The translations under genes and the position numbers were made by a program. 64,000 nt of DNA, from the NCBI RefSeq assembly GCF_040372805.1, contig NZ_BAABWJ010000004.1, positions 124,001 through 188,000 on the forward strand. The letters are read 5' to 3'. The notes beneath the pieces are model-generated. The model saw nothing but the letters and a program-made list of their open reading frames with translations, ran no database searches and was not told the DNA's origin. This stretch comes from Pseudoteredinibacter isoporae_A (lineage in GTDB: Bacteria; Pseudomonadota; Gammaproteobacteria; Pseudomonadales; Cellvibrionaceae). Of the stretch, positions 8,560 to 17,690 are shown piece by piece (within the stretch, counting starts at the first letter, position 1; each line of letters opens with the position of its first letter).

Positions 8560-8575
8560 CTGTATAAAATCACAT
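8560..8575. promoter_or_regulatory. LexA box 1 (degenerate) upstream of lexA
   Basis: CTGTATAAAATCACAT matches the SOS-box consensus CTGT-N8-ACAG except for the last base. It lies 3 bp from a second, perfect box; paired boxes are common before lexA in gammaproteobacteria. Confidence 0.65.
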
Positions 8576-8578
8576 GTA

Positions 8579-8594
8579 CTGTATAAATAAACAG
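8579..8594. promoter_or_regulatory. LexA box 2 (consensus) upstream of lexA
   Basis: CTGTATAAATAAACAG has both CTGT and ACAG half-sites with AT-rich spacer, 16 bp before the lexA ATG. It supports autorepression and SOS induction of lexA-sulA. Confidence 0.9.
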
Positions 8595-8610
8595 ACCAGA
8601 GGCTTGGGCC

Positions 8611-9210
8611 ATGATCAAACTTACAGCACGCCAAGAGCAAGTATTGGAGCTCATCAAATCTTATATCGATGAGACTGGCTATCCACCTACCCGTGCGGAA
8701 ATAGCCAAAGAACTCGGCTTCCGCTCTGCCAATGCCGCTGAAGAGCATTTAAAAGCCCTGGCCCGCAAAGGTGTCATCGAGATGATTGCGGGAGCGTCCC
8801 GCGGCATTCGCTTGCCAATTGAACAGCAAGGAATCCCTTTGGTTGGCCGTGTAGCGGCCGGCAACCCGATCCTGGCTGCCGAAAATATCGAAGATTACTG
8901 TGATATCCCAAGCTCCTTCTTTCACCCCAGTGCCGACTTCCTGCTGAAGGTTCACGGTGAGAGTATGCGTGACATTGGTATTTTGGATGGCGATCTGATC
9001 GCTGTTCACAAGACAGAACGCGCCCACAACGGCCAGATCGTTGTCGCCAGAATTGACGATGAGGTTACCGTTAAGCGTTACGAAAAAATCAACAATCAAC
9101 CTCTGATTTATCTTCACCCTGAGAATGAAGAGTTCTCCACCATTGAGGTTGATTTACGCGAACAGGAATTCAGCATTGAAGGCCTTAGCGTAGGCGTTAT
9201 ACGCCGCTAA
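8611..9210 (+). CDS. lexA: LexA repressor of the SOS response
   Basis: 199 residues. The N-terminal winged helix (LTARQEQVLELIKSYIDETG; PPTRAEIAKELGFRSANAAE) binds SOS boxes. The C-terminal S24 peptidase-like domain has the self-cleavage Ala-Gly in VGRVAAGNP, the nucleophile Ser in VHGESMRDIGI and the catalytic Lys in DDEVTVKRYEK. RecA filaments trigger autocleavage after DNA damage. Two LexA boxes lie just upstream. sulA follows after 66 bp. Confidence 0.97.
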   Translation: MIKLTARQEQVLELIKSYIDETGYPPTRAEIAKELGFRSANAAEEHLKALARKGVIEMIAGASRGIRLPIEQQGIPLVGRVAAGNPILAAENIEDYCDIPSSFFHPSADFLLKVHGESMRDIGILDGDLIAVHKTERAHNGQIVVARIDDEVTVKRYEKINNQPLIYLHPENEEFSTIEVDLREQEFSIEGLSVGVIRR

Positions 9211-9276
9211 GCCACACATTAGCTTTGCGCCATAGGCCATAGAAGCAGATAGAGCCACACTTAGAGGGACCAGACC

Positions 9277-9687
9277 ATGAACCACGCAATGAATCAAGTC
9301 GCTTACGCCGCCCAGCAAGAGCAAGAAGCCCAGCACGGTTTAACAGAACTTGTGGTTACCCACGAACAGGATAATTACCTGCAGTGGTTACTGCCCATGG
9401 TCGCTCACTTTAGTCAACAGCATAGCGACCGCTGGCTAAGCTGGGTTGGAGCTGAAGATATCAGCAAAGAAACCTTACTGCGCTATGGCGTTGATATAAG
9501 TCGCCTACGCATCATTCGCCTACGTGATAACAGCGACACTCTGTGGGCAACTTGGGAAGCATTAGCTGCTGGCAACAGTCACATGGTGATTAGTAGCCCC
9601 GGGGTATTAGGACGCCAGGAATACCAGCAATTAAAACAGGCTTCTGAGATTGGGAACTGCCAGGGCTTGATGCTGAGAATGCGCTAG
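9277..9687 (+). CDS. sulA: SOS cell-division inhibitor SulA-like protein
   Basis: 136 residues. The core resembles SulA: GLTELVVTHEQDNYLQWLLP, RWLSWVGAEDISKETLLRYG, ISRLRIIRL and a C-terminal GNCQGLMLRMR. SulA binds FtsZ and halts division during SOS. It lies directly behind lexA, the arrangement seen in Pseudomonas, and has no LexA box of its own that I can see, so it is probably induced from the lexA promoter. AGAGGG lies eight bases before the ATG. Identity rests on position plus moderate similarity. Confidence 0.8.
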   Translation: MNHAMNQVAYAAQQEQEAQHGLTELVVTHEQDNYLQWLLPMVAHFSQQHSDRWLSWVGAEDISKETLLRYGVDISRLRIIRLRDNSDTLWATWEALAAGNSHMVISSPGVLGRQEYQQLKQASEIGNCQGLMLRMR

Positions 9688-9720
9688 GGAAGCAAGCTAC
9701 GCAGCCCCCCGACCTATCGC

Positions 9721-9984
9721 TCAGTGAATCTGGATGGGGCCTTGATCGGCCTCATCGATATCGTCAACACCCTCTTCTGTACGATTTGCCTCAGCGATCT
9801 CACTCGCCGCCTCCAAGCCCGCCTGCACCATCGCACGGGCAACTTCTACCTTGGCATCTTGCAGATAGAAATTCGATTCTTCTGAAAAGTGAATGGTTAA
9901 CAAAGGCTCCCCTTTGTCATCTGCCCTTTGCAGGGCGACATCGCCGTTAGCTAATTCAACGATTTCAAATAAGACAGTGTCCAT
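9721..9984 (-). CDS. Small conserved acidic protein of unknown function
   Basis: 87 residues from the ATG at 9982-9984, chosen because GGAG precedes it and because upstream in-frame sequence (CFHRTIRNPPRKLL) looks non-coding. It begins MDTVLFEIVELANGDVALQR and has a strongly acidic tail (GVDDIDEADQGPIQIH). No known domain is recognised. It lies between sulA and the DUF6586/topA pair, a position occupied by a small unknown gene in Pseudomonas too. Confidence 0.7.
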   Translation of the reverse strand: MDTVLFEIVELANGDVALQRADDKGEPLLTIHFSEESNFYLQDAKVEVARAMVQAGLEAASEIAEANRTEEGVDDIDEADQGPIQIH

Positions 9985-10085
9985 TAATACTCCGGAACTC
10001 GTATATGAGCGCGATTCTAACAGTTTTCGAGGTGGGTTTCGAATTGTCCTATGAAAGCACCGCAAGTTCACCCTCGAAACAGGGC

Positions 10086-10544
10086 TCAGTACTCTTCGTT
10101 TAGACTCAACTGGGATTCAAAATACTGCTCAAACCCGCGTAAACACAACTTGAGAGTATTCGAATCCAATACAGGGCTCGACTTCGCTGTGGCAATAAGA
10201 GTGGCGGAATCCTCGGGCGCCTGAAGATCAATAGTGGCCGCGTGAGCAAGCGTGTCCAATACACTTAAAAAATCAGCGTACCAGTCACTGTTTTTTAACA
10301 TGAGCACACTTTGAGGCAACGCCTTGTCTGGTATCGAGTTGAACTGCTCTACAGCAGATGCGCCGTTTGAGCTTAGGGGGATTGCCAGCTCTTGTTGGAG
10401 CCAGCTCTGGTTGAGAGCACCCAAAATATAGAAACCGCCCCTGGTAAAGCTCAGCTTGGCAATGGCCGTATCAGCGGCGCACAAGGCCTGATACTGAGAG
10501 CGAGCCAATTGCAACTGAGCGAAAAAGGGGCGCAAACGCTCCAT
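10086..10544 (-). CDS. DUF6586-like protein
   Basis: 152 residues, mainly helical, no signal peptide. A protein of this size directly downstream of topA is conserved in Pseudomonas and relatives, where it is classed as DUF6586. The start overlaps the topA stop by one base (TAATG), indicating translational coupling. Function unknown; visible motifs are limited to a LARSQYQALCAADTAI helix and a LGALNQSWLQQEL segment. Confidence 0.65.
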   Translation of the reverse strand: MERLRPFFAQLQLARSQYQALCAADTAIAKLSFTRGGFYILGALNQSWLQQELAIPLSSNGASAVEQFNSIPDKALPQSVLMLKNSDWYADFLSVLDTLAHAATIDLQAPEDSATLIATAKSSPVLDSNTLKLCLRGFEQYFESQLSLNEEY

Positions 10545-13195
10545 TACTTCTTACTTTTCGCGCGGGATTTAGCTTGGGTTTCAACCCATTTGCCGCCCTC
10601 ATAAAATGCCTTCCATCCCGTCGCCTTACCTTCCACCTCAGACTGAACATACTGCTCTTTCGTCTTACGGCTATAGCGAATCACGGCCCTATTGCCATCA
10701 GGGTCGGCCACGGGCGCACTGAACAGAAACTTGTATTTCGGGTCGATTTTAGCCTTGTGAGGCAGCAGCTCCTCAACCAGAGGGGCGCGGGTTTCTCGGT
10801 TCTTCGGGAACTGACTGGCTGCCAGGAACATGCCCGATGCGCCATCACGCAATACGTAATGATCGTCTACTTTTTCACAAGTGAGCTCTGGCATGGGCAC
10901 AGGATCCATCTTTGGAGGCGCCGCCTCACCATTACGCAAAAGCTTGCGGGTGTTCTTACAGGATTCTGAGGTACAACCAAAGTACTTACCGAAACGACCG
11001 GTCTTAAGCTGCATCTCACTGCCACACTTGTCACACTCGAGGGTTGGCCCATCATAGCCCTTGAGTTTGAAGCTGCCCGCTTCCACCTCAAAACCGCTAC
11101 AATCAGGGTTGTTACCACAAATATGCAGTTTACGCTGCTCGTCCAGCAAATAACTGTCCATGGCCGTGTCACAGATTTTACAGCGATGCTTGTTTCGAAG
11201 TTGCTTGGATTCCGCCTCATCGTCTTCATCCAGATTCAGCACTTCATCGCCAGACACCAGATTCATTGTGTGTTTACAGCGCTCTTTAGGCGGCAGCGCA
11301 TAACCAGAGCAACCCAGAAACACACCCGTGCTGGCGGTTCTAATCTGCATATGACGGCCACATTGGCTGCACTCAATGTCGGTCTCAGTGGGCTGGTTGG
11401 CGCGCATGCCACCATCCTGCGCCTGGGCCTGGGTCAGCTTCTGGCTGAAATCCTGATAGAAATCGTTCAACAAGTCATCCCATTGCAGATCACCCTCAGC
11501 AACTTTATCCAAAGACTCTTCCATATTGGCGGTAAAGCTGTAGTCCATCAGGTCGACAAAACTCTCGCTCAATCGTTCGGTAACGATATCCCCCATTTTT
11601 TCAGCAAAGAAGCGACGGGACTCTGTGTGTACGTAACCGCGATCCTGAATTGTGGAAATGATGGACGCGTAAGTCGATGGTCGACCGATGCCCCGCTTCT
11701 CCAACTCTTTCACCAAACTGGCTTCGGTGAAACGCGCTGGCGGCTTGGTAAAGTGCTGCTTGGGATCCAGCTTTTGCAAGCCCAATTGATCGCCAACTTT
11801 AAGTTCAGGTAACACCACATCCTCTTCTTTCTTGGACTGTGGCGGTTGAACTTTCATAAAACCATCAAAGCGAATGACTCGACCACGAGTACGCAATTCA
11901 AAATCACCCGCAGCCAAAGCAATCGAGGTGCTGGTAAATTCAGCTGGAGGCATCTGGCAAGCAACAAACTGCCTCCAGATCAACGTATACAAGCGCTCAG
12001 CATCGCGCTCCATTCCTTTCAACTGAGTGGGTTGTACATTCACGTCAGAGGGCCGAATGGCTTCGTGCGCCTCCTGGGCCCCTTCCTTGCTACTGTAAAT
12101 ATTGGCTTTTTCAGGGAGGTAACGTTTGCCGTATTCTTCCGCGATAAAGTCTCGGCAACTGCCAATGGCTTCCTGACTCAAATTGGTCGAGTCAGTACGC
12201 ATATAAGTGATATAACCAGCTTCATATAAGCGCTGAGCCATCATCATGGTCTTCTTCACAGAAAAACCCAAGCGAGTGCTGGCGGCCTGCTGCAAAGTCG
12301 AGGTGATATAAGGCGCTCCAGGCTTGGCCTTGGTCGGTTTGTCATCACGAGAGACCACGCGATAACTGGCGTCCTGCAGCTTGGCAACAGCAGCCATGGT
12401 CTGGGCTTCGTTAACTGGCTTAAAGGCTTTATCGTTTTCCTTCTTAACCTCGAAACGAATCTTATCGCCCTCTTCGCTTTTTAAATCAGCGAAGATGTCC
12501 CAGTACTCTTCCGGGATAAACGCGCGAATCTCTCTCTCGCGCTCAACAATCAAACGGACGGCGACCGATTGTACTCGGCCAGCCGACAGGCCACGGGCAA
12601 TCTTCTCCCATAACAAAGGAGACACCATATAACCCACAACGCGATCGAGAAAACGGCGGGCCTGCTGGGCGTTTACGCGGTTTTGATCGATGGGACCGGG
12701 ACTTTTGAAGGCTTCCTGGATGGCAGATTTGGTGATCTCATTAAATACCACTCGACGGTAACGGGAATCATCGCCACCGATGGCTTCACGGAGATGCCAG
12801 GCAATGGCCTCTCCTTCCCTATCCAAGTCTGTCGCGAGATAAACCGTATCGGCGTCTTTTGCCAACGCTTTGAGCTCGGCAACGACTTTCTCTTTGCCGG
12901 GCAAAATTTCATACTGGGCTTCCCAGCCATTTTCCGGGTCGATCCCCATACGGCTGATTAACTGGGCCTTGGCCTTGCGCTGCTTGTGCAGAACCTTATC
13001 TTCAGGCGACAGTTTGCGAGTAATCGCCGCCTGCCTCGCGCGCTCTTTGGCATCCACCGGAGCTTTCTTGCCACCGGAAGTAGGCAGATCGCGGATATGA
13101 CCGACGCTGGATTTAACGACAAAGTCTTTGCCAAGATATTTATTGATTGTTTTTGCCTTGGCAGGCGATTCCACAATTACCAGGGATTTTCCCAT
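10544..13195 (-). CDS. topA: DNA topoisomerase I
   Basis: 883 residues from the ATG at 13193-13195, preceded by AAGGA; an upstream in-frame start is unlikely. The TOPRIM domain begins GKSLVIVESPAKAKTINKYL and carries the DLDREGEAIAWHL metal site. The catalytic Tyr lies in YITYMRTDST. GIGRPSTYASII is also typical. C-terminal zinc ribbons follow as CxxC pairs (IECSQCGRHM; CKICDTAM; LECDKCGSEM). It relaxes negative supercoils. The gene is longer than a core topoisomerase because of these repeats and a basic tail (KSRAKSKK). Confidence 0.97.
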   Translation of the reverse strand: MGKSLVIVESPAKAKTINKYLGKDFVVKSSVGHIRDLPTSGGKKAPVDAKERARQAAITRKLSPEDKVLHKQRKAKAQLISRMGIDPENGWEAQYEILPGKEKVVAELKALAKDADTVYLATDLDREGEAIAWHLREAIGGDDSRYRRVVFNEITKSAIQEAFKSPGPIDQNRVNAQQARRFLDRVVGYMVSPLLWEKIARGLSAGRVQSVAVRLIVEREREIRAFIPEEYWDIFADLKSEEGDKIRFEVKKENDKAFKPVNEAQTMAAVAKLQDASYRVVSRDDKPTKAKPGAPYITSTLQQAASTRLGFSVKKTMMMAQRLYEAGYITYMRTDSTNLSQEAIGSCRDFIAEEYGKRYLPEKANIYSSKEGAQEAHEAIRPSDVNVQPTQLKGMERDAERLYTLIWRQFVACQMPPAEFTSTSIALAAGDFELRTRGRVIRFDGFMKVQPPQSKKEEDVVLPELKVGDQLGLQKLDPKQHFTKPPARFTEASLVKELEKRGIGRPSTYASIISTIQDRGYVHTESRRFFAEKMGDIVTERLSESFVDLMDYSFTANMEESLDKVAEGDLQWDDLLNDFYQDFSQKLTQAQAQDGGMRANQPTETDIECSQCGRHMQIRTASTGVFLGCSGYALPPKERCKHTMNLVSGDEVLNLDEDDEAESKQLRNKHRCKICDTAMDSYLLDEQRKLHICGNNPDCSGFEVEAGSFKLKGYDGPTLECDKCGSEMQLKTGRFGKYFGCTSESCKNTRKLLRNGEAAPPKMDPVPMPELTCEKVDDHYVLRDGASGMFLAASQFPKNRETRAPLVEELLPHKAKIDPKYKFLFSAPVADPDGNRAVIRYSRKTKEQYVQSEVEGKATGWKAFYEGGKWVETQAKSRAKSKK

Positions 13196-13550
13196 ATTAT
13201 CCTTCTTAACAAATACACTTACTTGCAATCACACGGTCGGCCATTCAAGCAACTCTACTCTATATACATTCAGGCCAAGGAGCGCATATATATAGGCAAG
13301 CGCCCTATTGGTCAAGAGCGCGGCCTAAAAGTGGTGACAAATTGACCAGCAATCAACGCCCAAACTCATAAGTCATGGACGGTACTGGAATCAGTCCTTT
13401 TTTAGGAATACCATATTTCCGTTCGATTTCAAGCCATAATTTGAATCCACTAAAGCCGCATTATTTGCGGCCGATGACTTTATAGGCCGGTATCCACTAC
13501 TCAGTGTATGCCTTAATTACTTAAGCAAGACTGAACTAAATACACACTTT
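13196..13550. other. Intergenic region upstream of topA and the 13551 gene
   Basis: 355 bp between divergent genes. The only structure I see is a short hairpin, GCCGCA-TTATTT-GCGGC near 13455-13472, without a T run. The promoters for both genes presumably lie here but none stands out. No coding signal. Confidence 0.5.
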
Positions 13551-14330
13551 ATGTCCGCACCTTTTGTTTTATATCTTGCCGTGGCCCTGGCCGCATCCTC
13601 CCTCGGTTTACTCGCATTTGTGAACTATCGCGAGCGTAAACGTGTGGAGCATCAGCTCAAAGTCAGACAGATGTCACTGGCCGCAGAAACCATTGAGGAC
13701 ATGCTGAACACCTTGGAAAACCTAAGTAAATACAGGCCGCTTTTTTGTACACTGAGTGAGGAACTGATTCGCCGATACCAGGACCTGCAACACTTTGATC
13801 CCGAGGCCAGCAATGTTCTGGTTCGCGTACAACGTGCGGAACAACTTCTCGACAGCTATAAAAACAAAGGAAACGATCGCGCCATCAATCGAATCTGTTC
13901 CAGCGATCAGGCGATACACAAAACCGAAAGACAACTTCAGGAAATCATCGACATCTTGATCCACATGTTCAACGACAAGCTAATTGACGACAAACAACTG
14001 TCCCCATTGATGCAAGAGCTTGAATACACCCAACTCGCTGTTGAAGTCATTTCAGGTGTCGCGCAAGGCCACAGACTCTACAATGAAGGCGAATTTGTCG
14101 ACGCCAACTCGCACTATTTCCATGCGCAAAAACTCAGCATGCAGTCCAAGGCTACACACCCTAACCGTCAACGATTGGTGGACGAATTGGGCGAAATTAT
14201 CAACCGCGAACGCTTGGCGTTAAGTGAAGACCTCATGCCAGAAACGCTCTACAATCCCGAACGAAAAACCGAAAACAATCCTGGCACGGCTTTAGAGGAA
14301 GGCTTGGGTTTTGAGCAACATCAAAGTTAA
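13551..14330 (+). CDS. Membrane-anchored helical protein of unknown function
   Basis: 259 residues. One N-terminal membrane segment (about 4-24, FVLYLAVALAASSLGLLAF) is followed by a long, charged, helix-rich cytoplasmic part (RERKRVEHQLKVRQMSL; VRVQRAEQLLDSYKNKG; KTERQLQEIIDILIHMF) that is likely coiled coil. The region VAQGHRLYNEGEFVDANSHY resembles a single TPR-like helix pair. No enzymatic motif is seen. It is convergent with the next gene, one base apart. Confidence 0.65.
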   Translation: MSAPFVLYLAVALAASSLGLLAFVNYRERKRVEHQLKVRQMSLAAETIEDMLNTLENLSKYRPLFCTLSEELIRRYQDLQHFDPEASNVLVRVQRAEQLLDSYKNKGNDRAINRICSSDQAIHKTERQLQEIIDILIHMFNDKLIDDKQLSPLMQELEYTQLAVEVISGVAQGHRLYNEGEFVDANSHYFHAQKLSMQSKATHPNRQRLVDELGEIINRERLALSEDLMPETLYNPERKTENNPGTALEEGLGFEQHQS

Positions 14331-14331
14331 A

Positions 14332-14856
14332 TTACGACGCACTTTCCACATTTTTTTCAAGTAAACCCTGAGCCTCAACCCAAGCGATTATCGTTGGATA
14401 AAACGTCTCAAGCTCGTCTACAGAGCAGCCCTTTTCAAGCCAGAACAAGCCCACACCCAGCGTACTTATTTCGACCGCCAATACCGAATCAGGAAGACGA
14501 TCCAAAAGCGCTTTCAATGCCTCATCTGGTCGACCGGGTATCGCTGCCCCCTCCTGCCAGTCCCACACACCATGAAAATGAATGTCGTGGCTGAAGCGGG
14601 TTCGATAGAGCAACGATGTTTCCATTTCAGTAAAGCGCATCCCTTGCCAACGTTTTTGATAAACCGCGATAGTTGGAGCCGCGGTATAACTGGCAATGTC
14701 TTTCGGCACGCTGCTGATCCGGCTCTGCACCCCCGCTTCCAATGCCTGCTGACGCAGACGGGCCAACTGTCTCTGTCGTCCACTGGGCTTCATCAGCATG
14801 ACCGGGCCGAGGACCATGGCGACCGCCAAAATCACAAATACAATTCCAATACTCAC
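14332..14856 (-). CDS. Conserved membrane-anchored protein of unknown function
   Basis: 174 residues. An N-terminal membrane segment (SIGIVFVILAVAMVLGPVMLM, about 2-22) leads into a basic stretch (RQRQLARLRQQALEAG), then a soluble domain with FHGVWDWQEGAAIPGRPDEA. Proteins of this plan are found near topA, usp and uup genes in Pseudomonas without assigned function. No catalytic motif is seen. Confidence 0.65.
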   Translation of the reverse strand: MSIGIVFVILAVAMVLGPVMLMKPSGRQRQLARLRQQALEAGVQSRISSVPKDIASYTAAPTIAVYQKRWQGMRFTEMETSLLYRTRFSHDIHFHGVWDWQEGAAIPGRPDEALKALLDRLPDSVLAVEISTLGVGLFWLEKGCSVDELETFYPTIIAWVEAQGLLEKNVESAS

Positions 14857-15009
14857 CTAGTCACCCCCTTGTTGAACATGTCAGCCTATCGACCTCTTTC
14901 TAACGGAAGCCCATACAATTGACACAGGTCATCATTCCTTTCGGTAAAAATTTACAGCCAGAGGCGTTTCCCGCTAAGATCATCACATATGTCCAACAGG
15001 AGACAAACT

Positions 15010-15444
15010 ATGGCCAGTTATCAGAAAGCACTCATCGCCGTTGATTTGAGCCAGGAATCCACTGAGGTCATTGAGCGTGGGCTCAGCGTTGCCAATGGCA
15101 GCCAGATAATCCTGATGCACGTGATTGAGCCTCTCACCTTCGCCTATGGGGGCGATATCCCCATGGACTTGTCCGAAGTTCAGGAGCAGTTACAAAGTCA
15201 GGCCCAGGACAAACTTTTCAAGCTGGCTGACGATCATGGCGTCCAACGCGACAATTGCCAGGTTGTGGTGGGCCAACCCGCCTCAGAGATTCACCGCATT
15301 GCCGACGAGTCGGATATTGACCTCATCGTTGTCGGCAGCCACGGCCGCTCAGGCTTGGCTTTATTACTCGGTTCAACATCGAACGGTGTCCTTCATGGTG
15401 CAAACTGCGATGTACTCGCCGTCCGCGTCCACCCAAGCGATTAA
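15010..15444 (+). CDS. uspA: Universal stress protein, UspA family
   Basis: 144 residues from the ATG at 15010, preceded by AGGAGA at 14998; the ATG at 14989 is rejected because that ribosome site lies inside it. The Usp fold is clear: YQKALIAVDLSQEST at the N-terminus and the nucleotide-binding loop VVGSHGRSGLALLLGSTSNG near the C-terminus, followed by VLAVRVH. Length equals E. coli UspA. Members bind ATP or act in stress tolerance; the exact role is not deducible. Confidence 0.9.
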   Translation: MASYQKALIAVDLSQESTEVIERGLSVANGSQIILMHVIEPLTFAYGGDIPMDLSEVQEQLQSQAQDKLFKLADDHGVQRDNCQVVVGQPASEIHRIADESDIDLIVVGSHGRSGLALLLGSTSNGVLHGANCDVLAVRVHPSD

Positions 15445-15488
15445 CTGAGTACAATTTTCTCAGCATTCACACTTCACCATCCATCAAG

Positions 15489-15518
15489 AAGAGCTGGACT
15501 AATTGTTATCCAGCTCTT
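15489..15518. repeat. Inverted repeat at the 3' end of uup
   Basis: AAGAGCTGGA and TCCAGCTCTT are perfect 10-bp arms with a 10-base loop, spanning the uup stop codon and facing the convergent uspA gene. There is no T run, so it is at best an atypical terminator or mRNA-stabilising hairpin. Confidence 0.5.
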
Positions 15519-17442
15519 CCCAGCGCTGATAGAGCGCCTCAAGAGCCTCTTCCTGTTCAGCCAATTCAGCCAGCACCTTAGCCACGTTCTCATGATCACT
15601 CTGATAAAAGTCAGCCGCCAGAGTTTGTGCTTGCAGCGCTTCAACGGCAGCCTCTTGCTCTTCAATCAGCCCAGGCAAAGCGTCGAGTTCTCGCTGCAGT
15701 TTATAACTCAGTTTTTTCGTCTTTTTGGGTTCTGGTTTAGGCTGTGAACCATCACTTTCAGTCTTTTTCCCAGACAAATCATCGGCGCCTAAGACAGAAC
15801 TTTGTTCGCTGCCCCCTAATAAATTACCCTGTAATAAATCATCAGCCAAACTGCACCATTGTCCGCCCTGAGCAATCCAGTCTTGATAACCTCCAACGTA
15901 TTCAAGTACCCGCCCTTTGCCCTCGAATGCCAAGGTGCTCGTCACGACATTATCGAGAAAGGCGCGATCGTGGCTGACGAGCAGTAAGGTACCCTGAAAA
16001 TTTGCCAACATTTCCTCGAGCAACTCCAAGGTTTCCACATCAAGATCGTTGGTCGGCTCATCAAGTACCAACAGGTTGGCTGGTTTGGAAAACAGTTTCG
16101 CCAATAAGACTCGGTTACGCTCACCACCAGATAATGCTTTCAAAGGCGTACGGGCACGTTCGCCCGTAAACAGAAAATCACTTAAATAGCTGATAATGTG
16201 CTTGTTGGTTCCGTTAATATCGATGGATTCACGTCCACCGGCAACATTGTCAACCGCGCTTTTTTCCAAATCCAGTTGTTCTCGCAGCTGGTCGAAGTAG
16301 GCAATTTCCAGATTGGTCCCCAGATCGACACGTCCCCGTTCTGGCGACAACTGCCCAAGAATAATTTTCAGTAAAGTCGACTTACCCATCCCATTGGCAC
16401 CGATCAAACCAATGCGATCGCCACGCATAATACGGCCACTGAAATCGCTGATAAGATTGTGATCTTCGAAGGCATGGCTGACATTATGAATTTCCGCCAC
16501 CAGCTTGCCAGACTTATCAGCCAGATTGGCGGATAGCTGTGCATTTCCCTGTCGCTCCCGGCGAGAGGCACGCTCTTCCCGCATCGCTTTCAACGCTCGA
16601 ACACGCCCCTCATTGCGGGTGCGGCGGGCCTTAATGCCTTGTCGAATCCAGCGCTCTTCCTCAGCGAGTTTTTTATCAAATAAGGCGTTGTGTTTTTCTT
16701 CGGCAGCGAGCTGCTGCTCTCGAAACTCCAGAAAGCTCTGGTAATTCCCTTCCCACACGCTCAGGTGTCCGCGTTCCAGCTCTGCTATATGGGTTGCCAA
16801 GTTCTGCAAAAGTGCCCTATCGTGGGTAATAAACACAACACAGCCGGAATAGTTCAGCAACTGCTGCTCCAACCACTGAATAGCCTCGATATCCAAATGG
16901 TTGGTCGGTTCATCCAGCAATAAAATATCAGGTTCACTGACTAGTGCTCTCGCCAGCGACACCCGACGGCGCCAACCTCCAGACAGTTCTTTCATCGTCA
17001 CATCGGCCGGTAGCTCGAGGCGGCTCAGGATGGATTCAACCTGCTGCTGGAGGCGCCAGCCATCTCGGGCCTCAATATCGGATTGCAACTGTCCCAGTCG
17101 TGCCAGACTGGCTTCATCGCTCTTGCTCGCCAATTGGTGATAATCGGTTAATAATTGCCCCAGCCCATCCAATCCTTCCGCCACAGCGGCAAAAACCGTC
17201 AACTCATCGGCGAGAGGCAAATCCTGCTCAAGACGCGCCAGCTTCAAGCCGGGCTTGTGCCAGACGCTTCCGCTGTCCAGTTCCACCTCTTTGGCAATCA
17301 CCTTCATCAAACTCGACTTACCTGCGCCATTGCGCCCGATAATGCACAGCCTCTGGCCTCGATACAGGTTGAGCTGCTGCCCATCCAATATGATCTGTAA
17401 TCCGTAACTCAGTTGGGCATTTTCAATCTTTACTATCGGCAT
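15499..17442 (-). CDS. uup: ABC-F family ATPase Uup
   Basis: 647 residues from the ATG at 17440-17442 (MPIVKIENAQLSYG); the upstream in-frame extension looks non-coding. There are two ABC cassettes: Walker A GRNGAGKSSLMK with LSGGWRRRVSLARAL and LLLDEPTNHLD, then GANGMGKSTLLK with LSGGERNRVLLAKLF and LVLDEPTNDLD. The second cassette is followed by a charged C-terminal coiled coil, the DNA/RNA-binding tail of Uup. No membrane segments. ABC-F proteins act on ribosomes or, for Uup, also affect precise excision. slt is divergent upstream, as in Pseudomonas. Confidence 0.92.
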   Translation of the reverse strand: MPIVKIENAQLSYGLQIILDGQQLNLYRGQRLCIIGRNGAGKSSLMKVIAKEVELDSGSVWHKPGLKLARLEQDLPLADELTVFAAVAEGLDGLGQLLTDYHQLASKSDEASLARLGQLQSDIEARDGWRLQQQVESILSRLELPADVTMKELSGGWRRRVSLARALVSEPDILLLDEPTNHLDIEAIQWLEQQLLNYSGCVVFITHDRALLQNLATHIAELERGHLSVWEGNYQSFLEFREQQLAAEEKHNALFDKKLAEEERWIRQGIKARRTRNEGRVRALKAMREERASRRERQGNAQLSANLADKSGKLVAEIHNVSHAFEDHNLISDFSGRIMRGDRIGLIGANGMGKSTLLKIILGQLSPERGRVDLGTNLEIAYFDQLREQLDLEKSAVDNVAGGRESIDINGTNKHIISYLSDFLFTGERARTPLKALSGGERNRVLLAKLFSKPANLLVLDEPTNDLDVETLELLEEMLANFQGTLLLVSHDRAFLDNVVTSTLAFEGKGRVLEYVGGYQDWIAQGGQWCSLADDLLQGNLLGGSEQSSVLGADDLSGKKTESDGSQPKPEPKKTKKLSYKLQRELDALPGLIEEQEAAVEALQAQTLAADFYQSDHENVAKVLAELAEQEEALEALYQRWEELDNN

Positions 17443-17690
17443 GAATGTTGCGTTCCCATCAGGGGTAGTGTGTGTCAGTCGTTGCTGCGGGCCAGAGGTA
17501 TCGAGATATCCATGGTGATGCCCTAAGGCGACTTTTGGAGGGCGAATGATACGGATTTTCACGCATTCTGGGTAGCGGCTTGAAAAGCGCTAAAGAAATT
17601 CCCATAAGCCCTTGTTTAAGCACTACAAAGCTTGCATGATTAGAGACGAAATTAACTGGAGCCAAAACTCGGACTCCCACGACAGTCAGT

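Noticed and set aside
11123..11812. 229-codon antisense ORF within topA
   Set aside because: topA is unmistakable on the other strand; this frame has low-complexity, Gln/Ile-rich composition typical of shadows.
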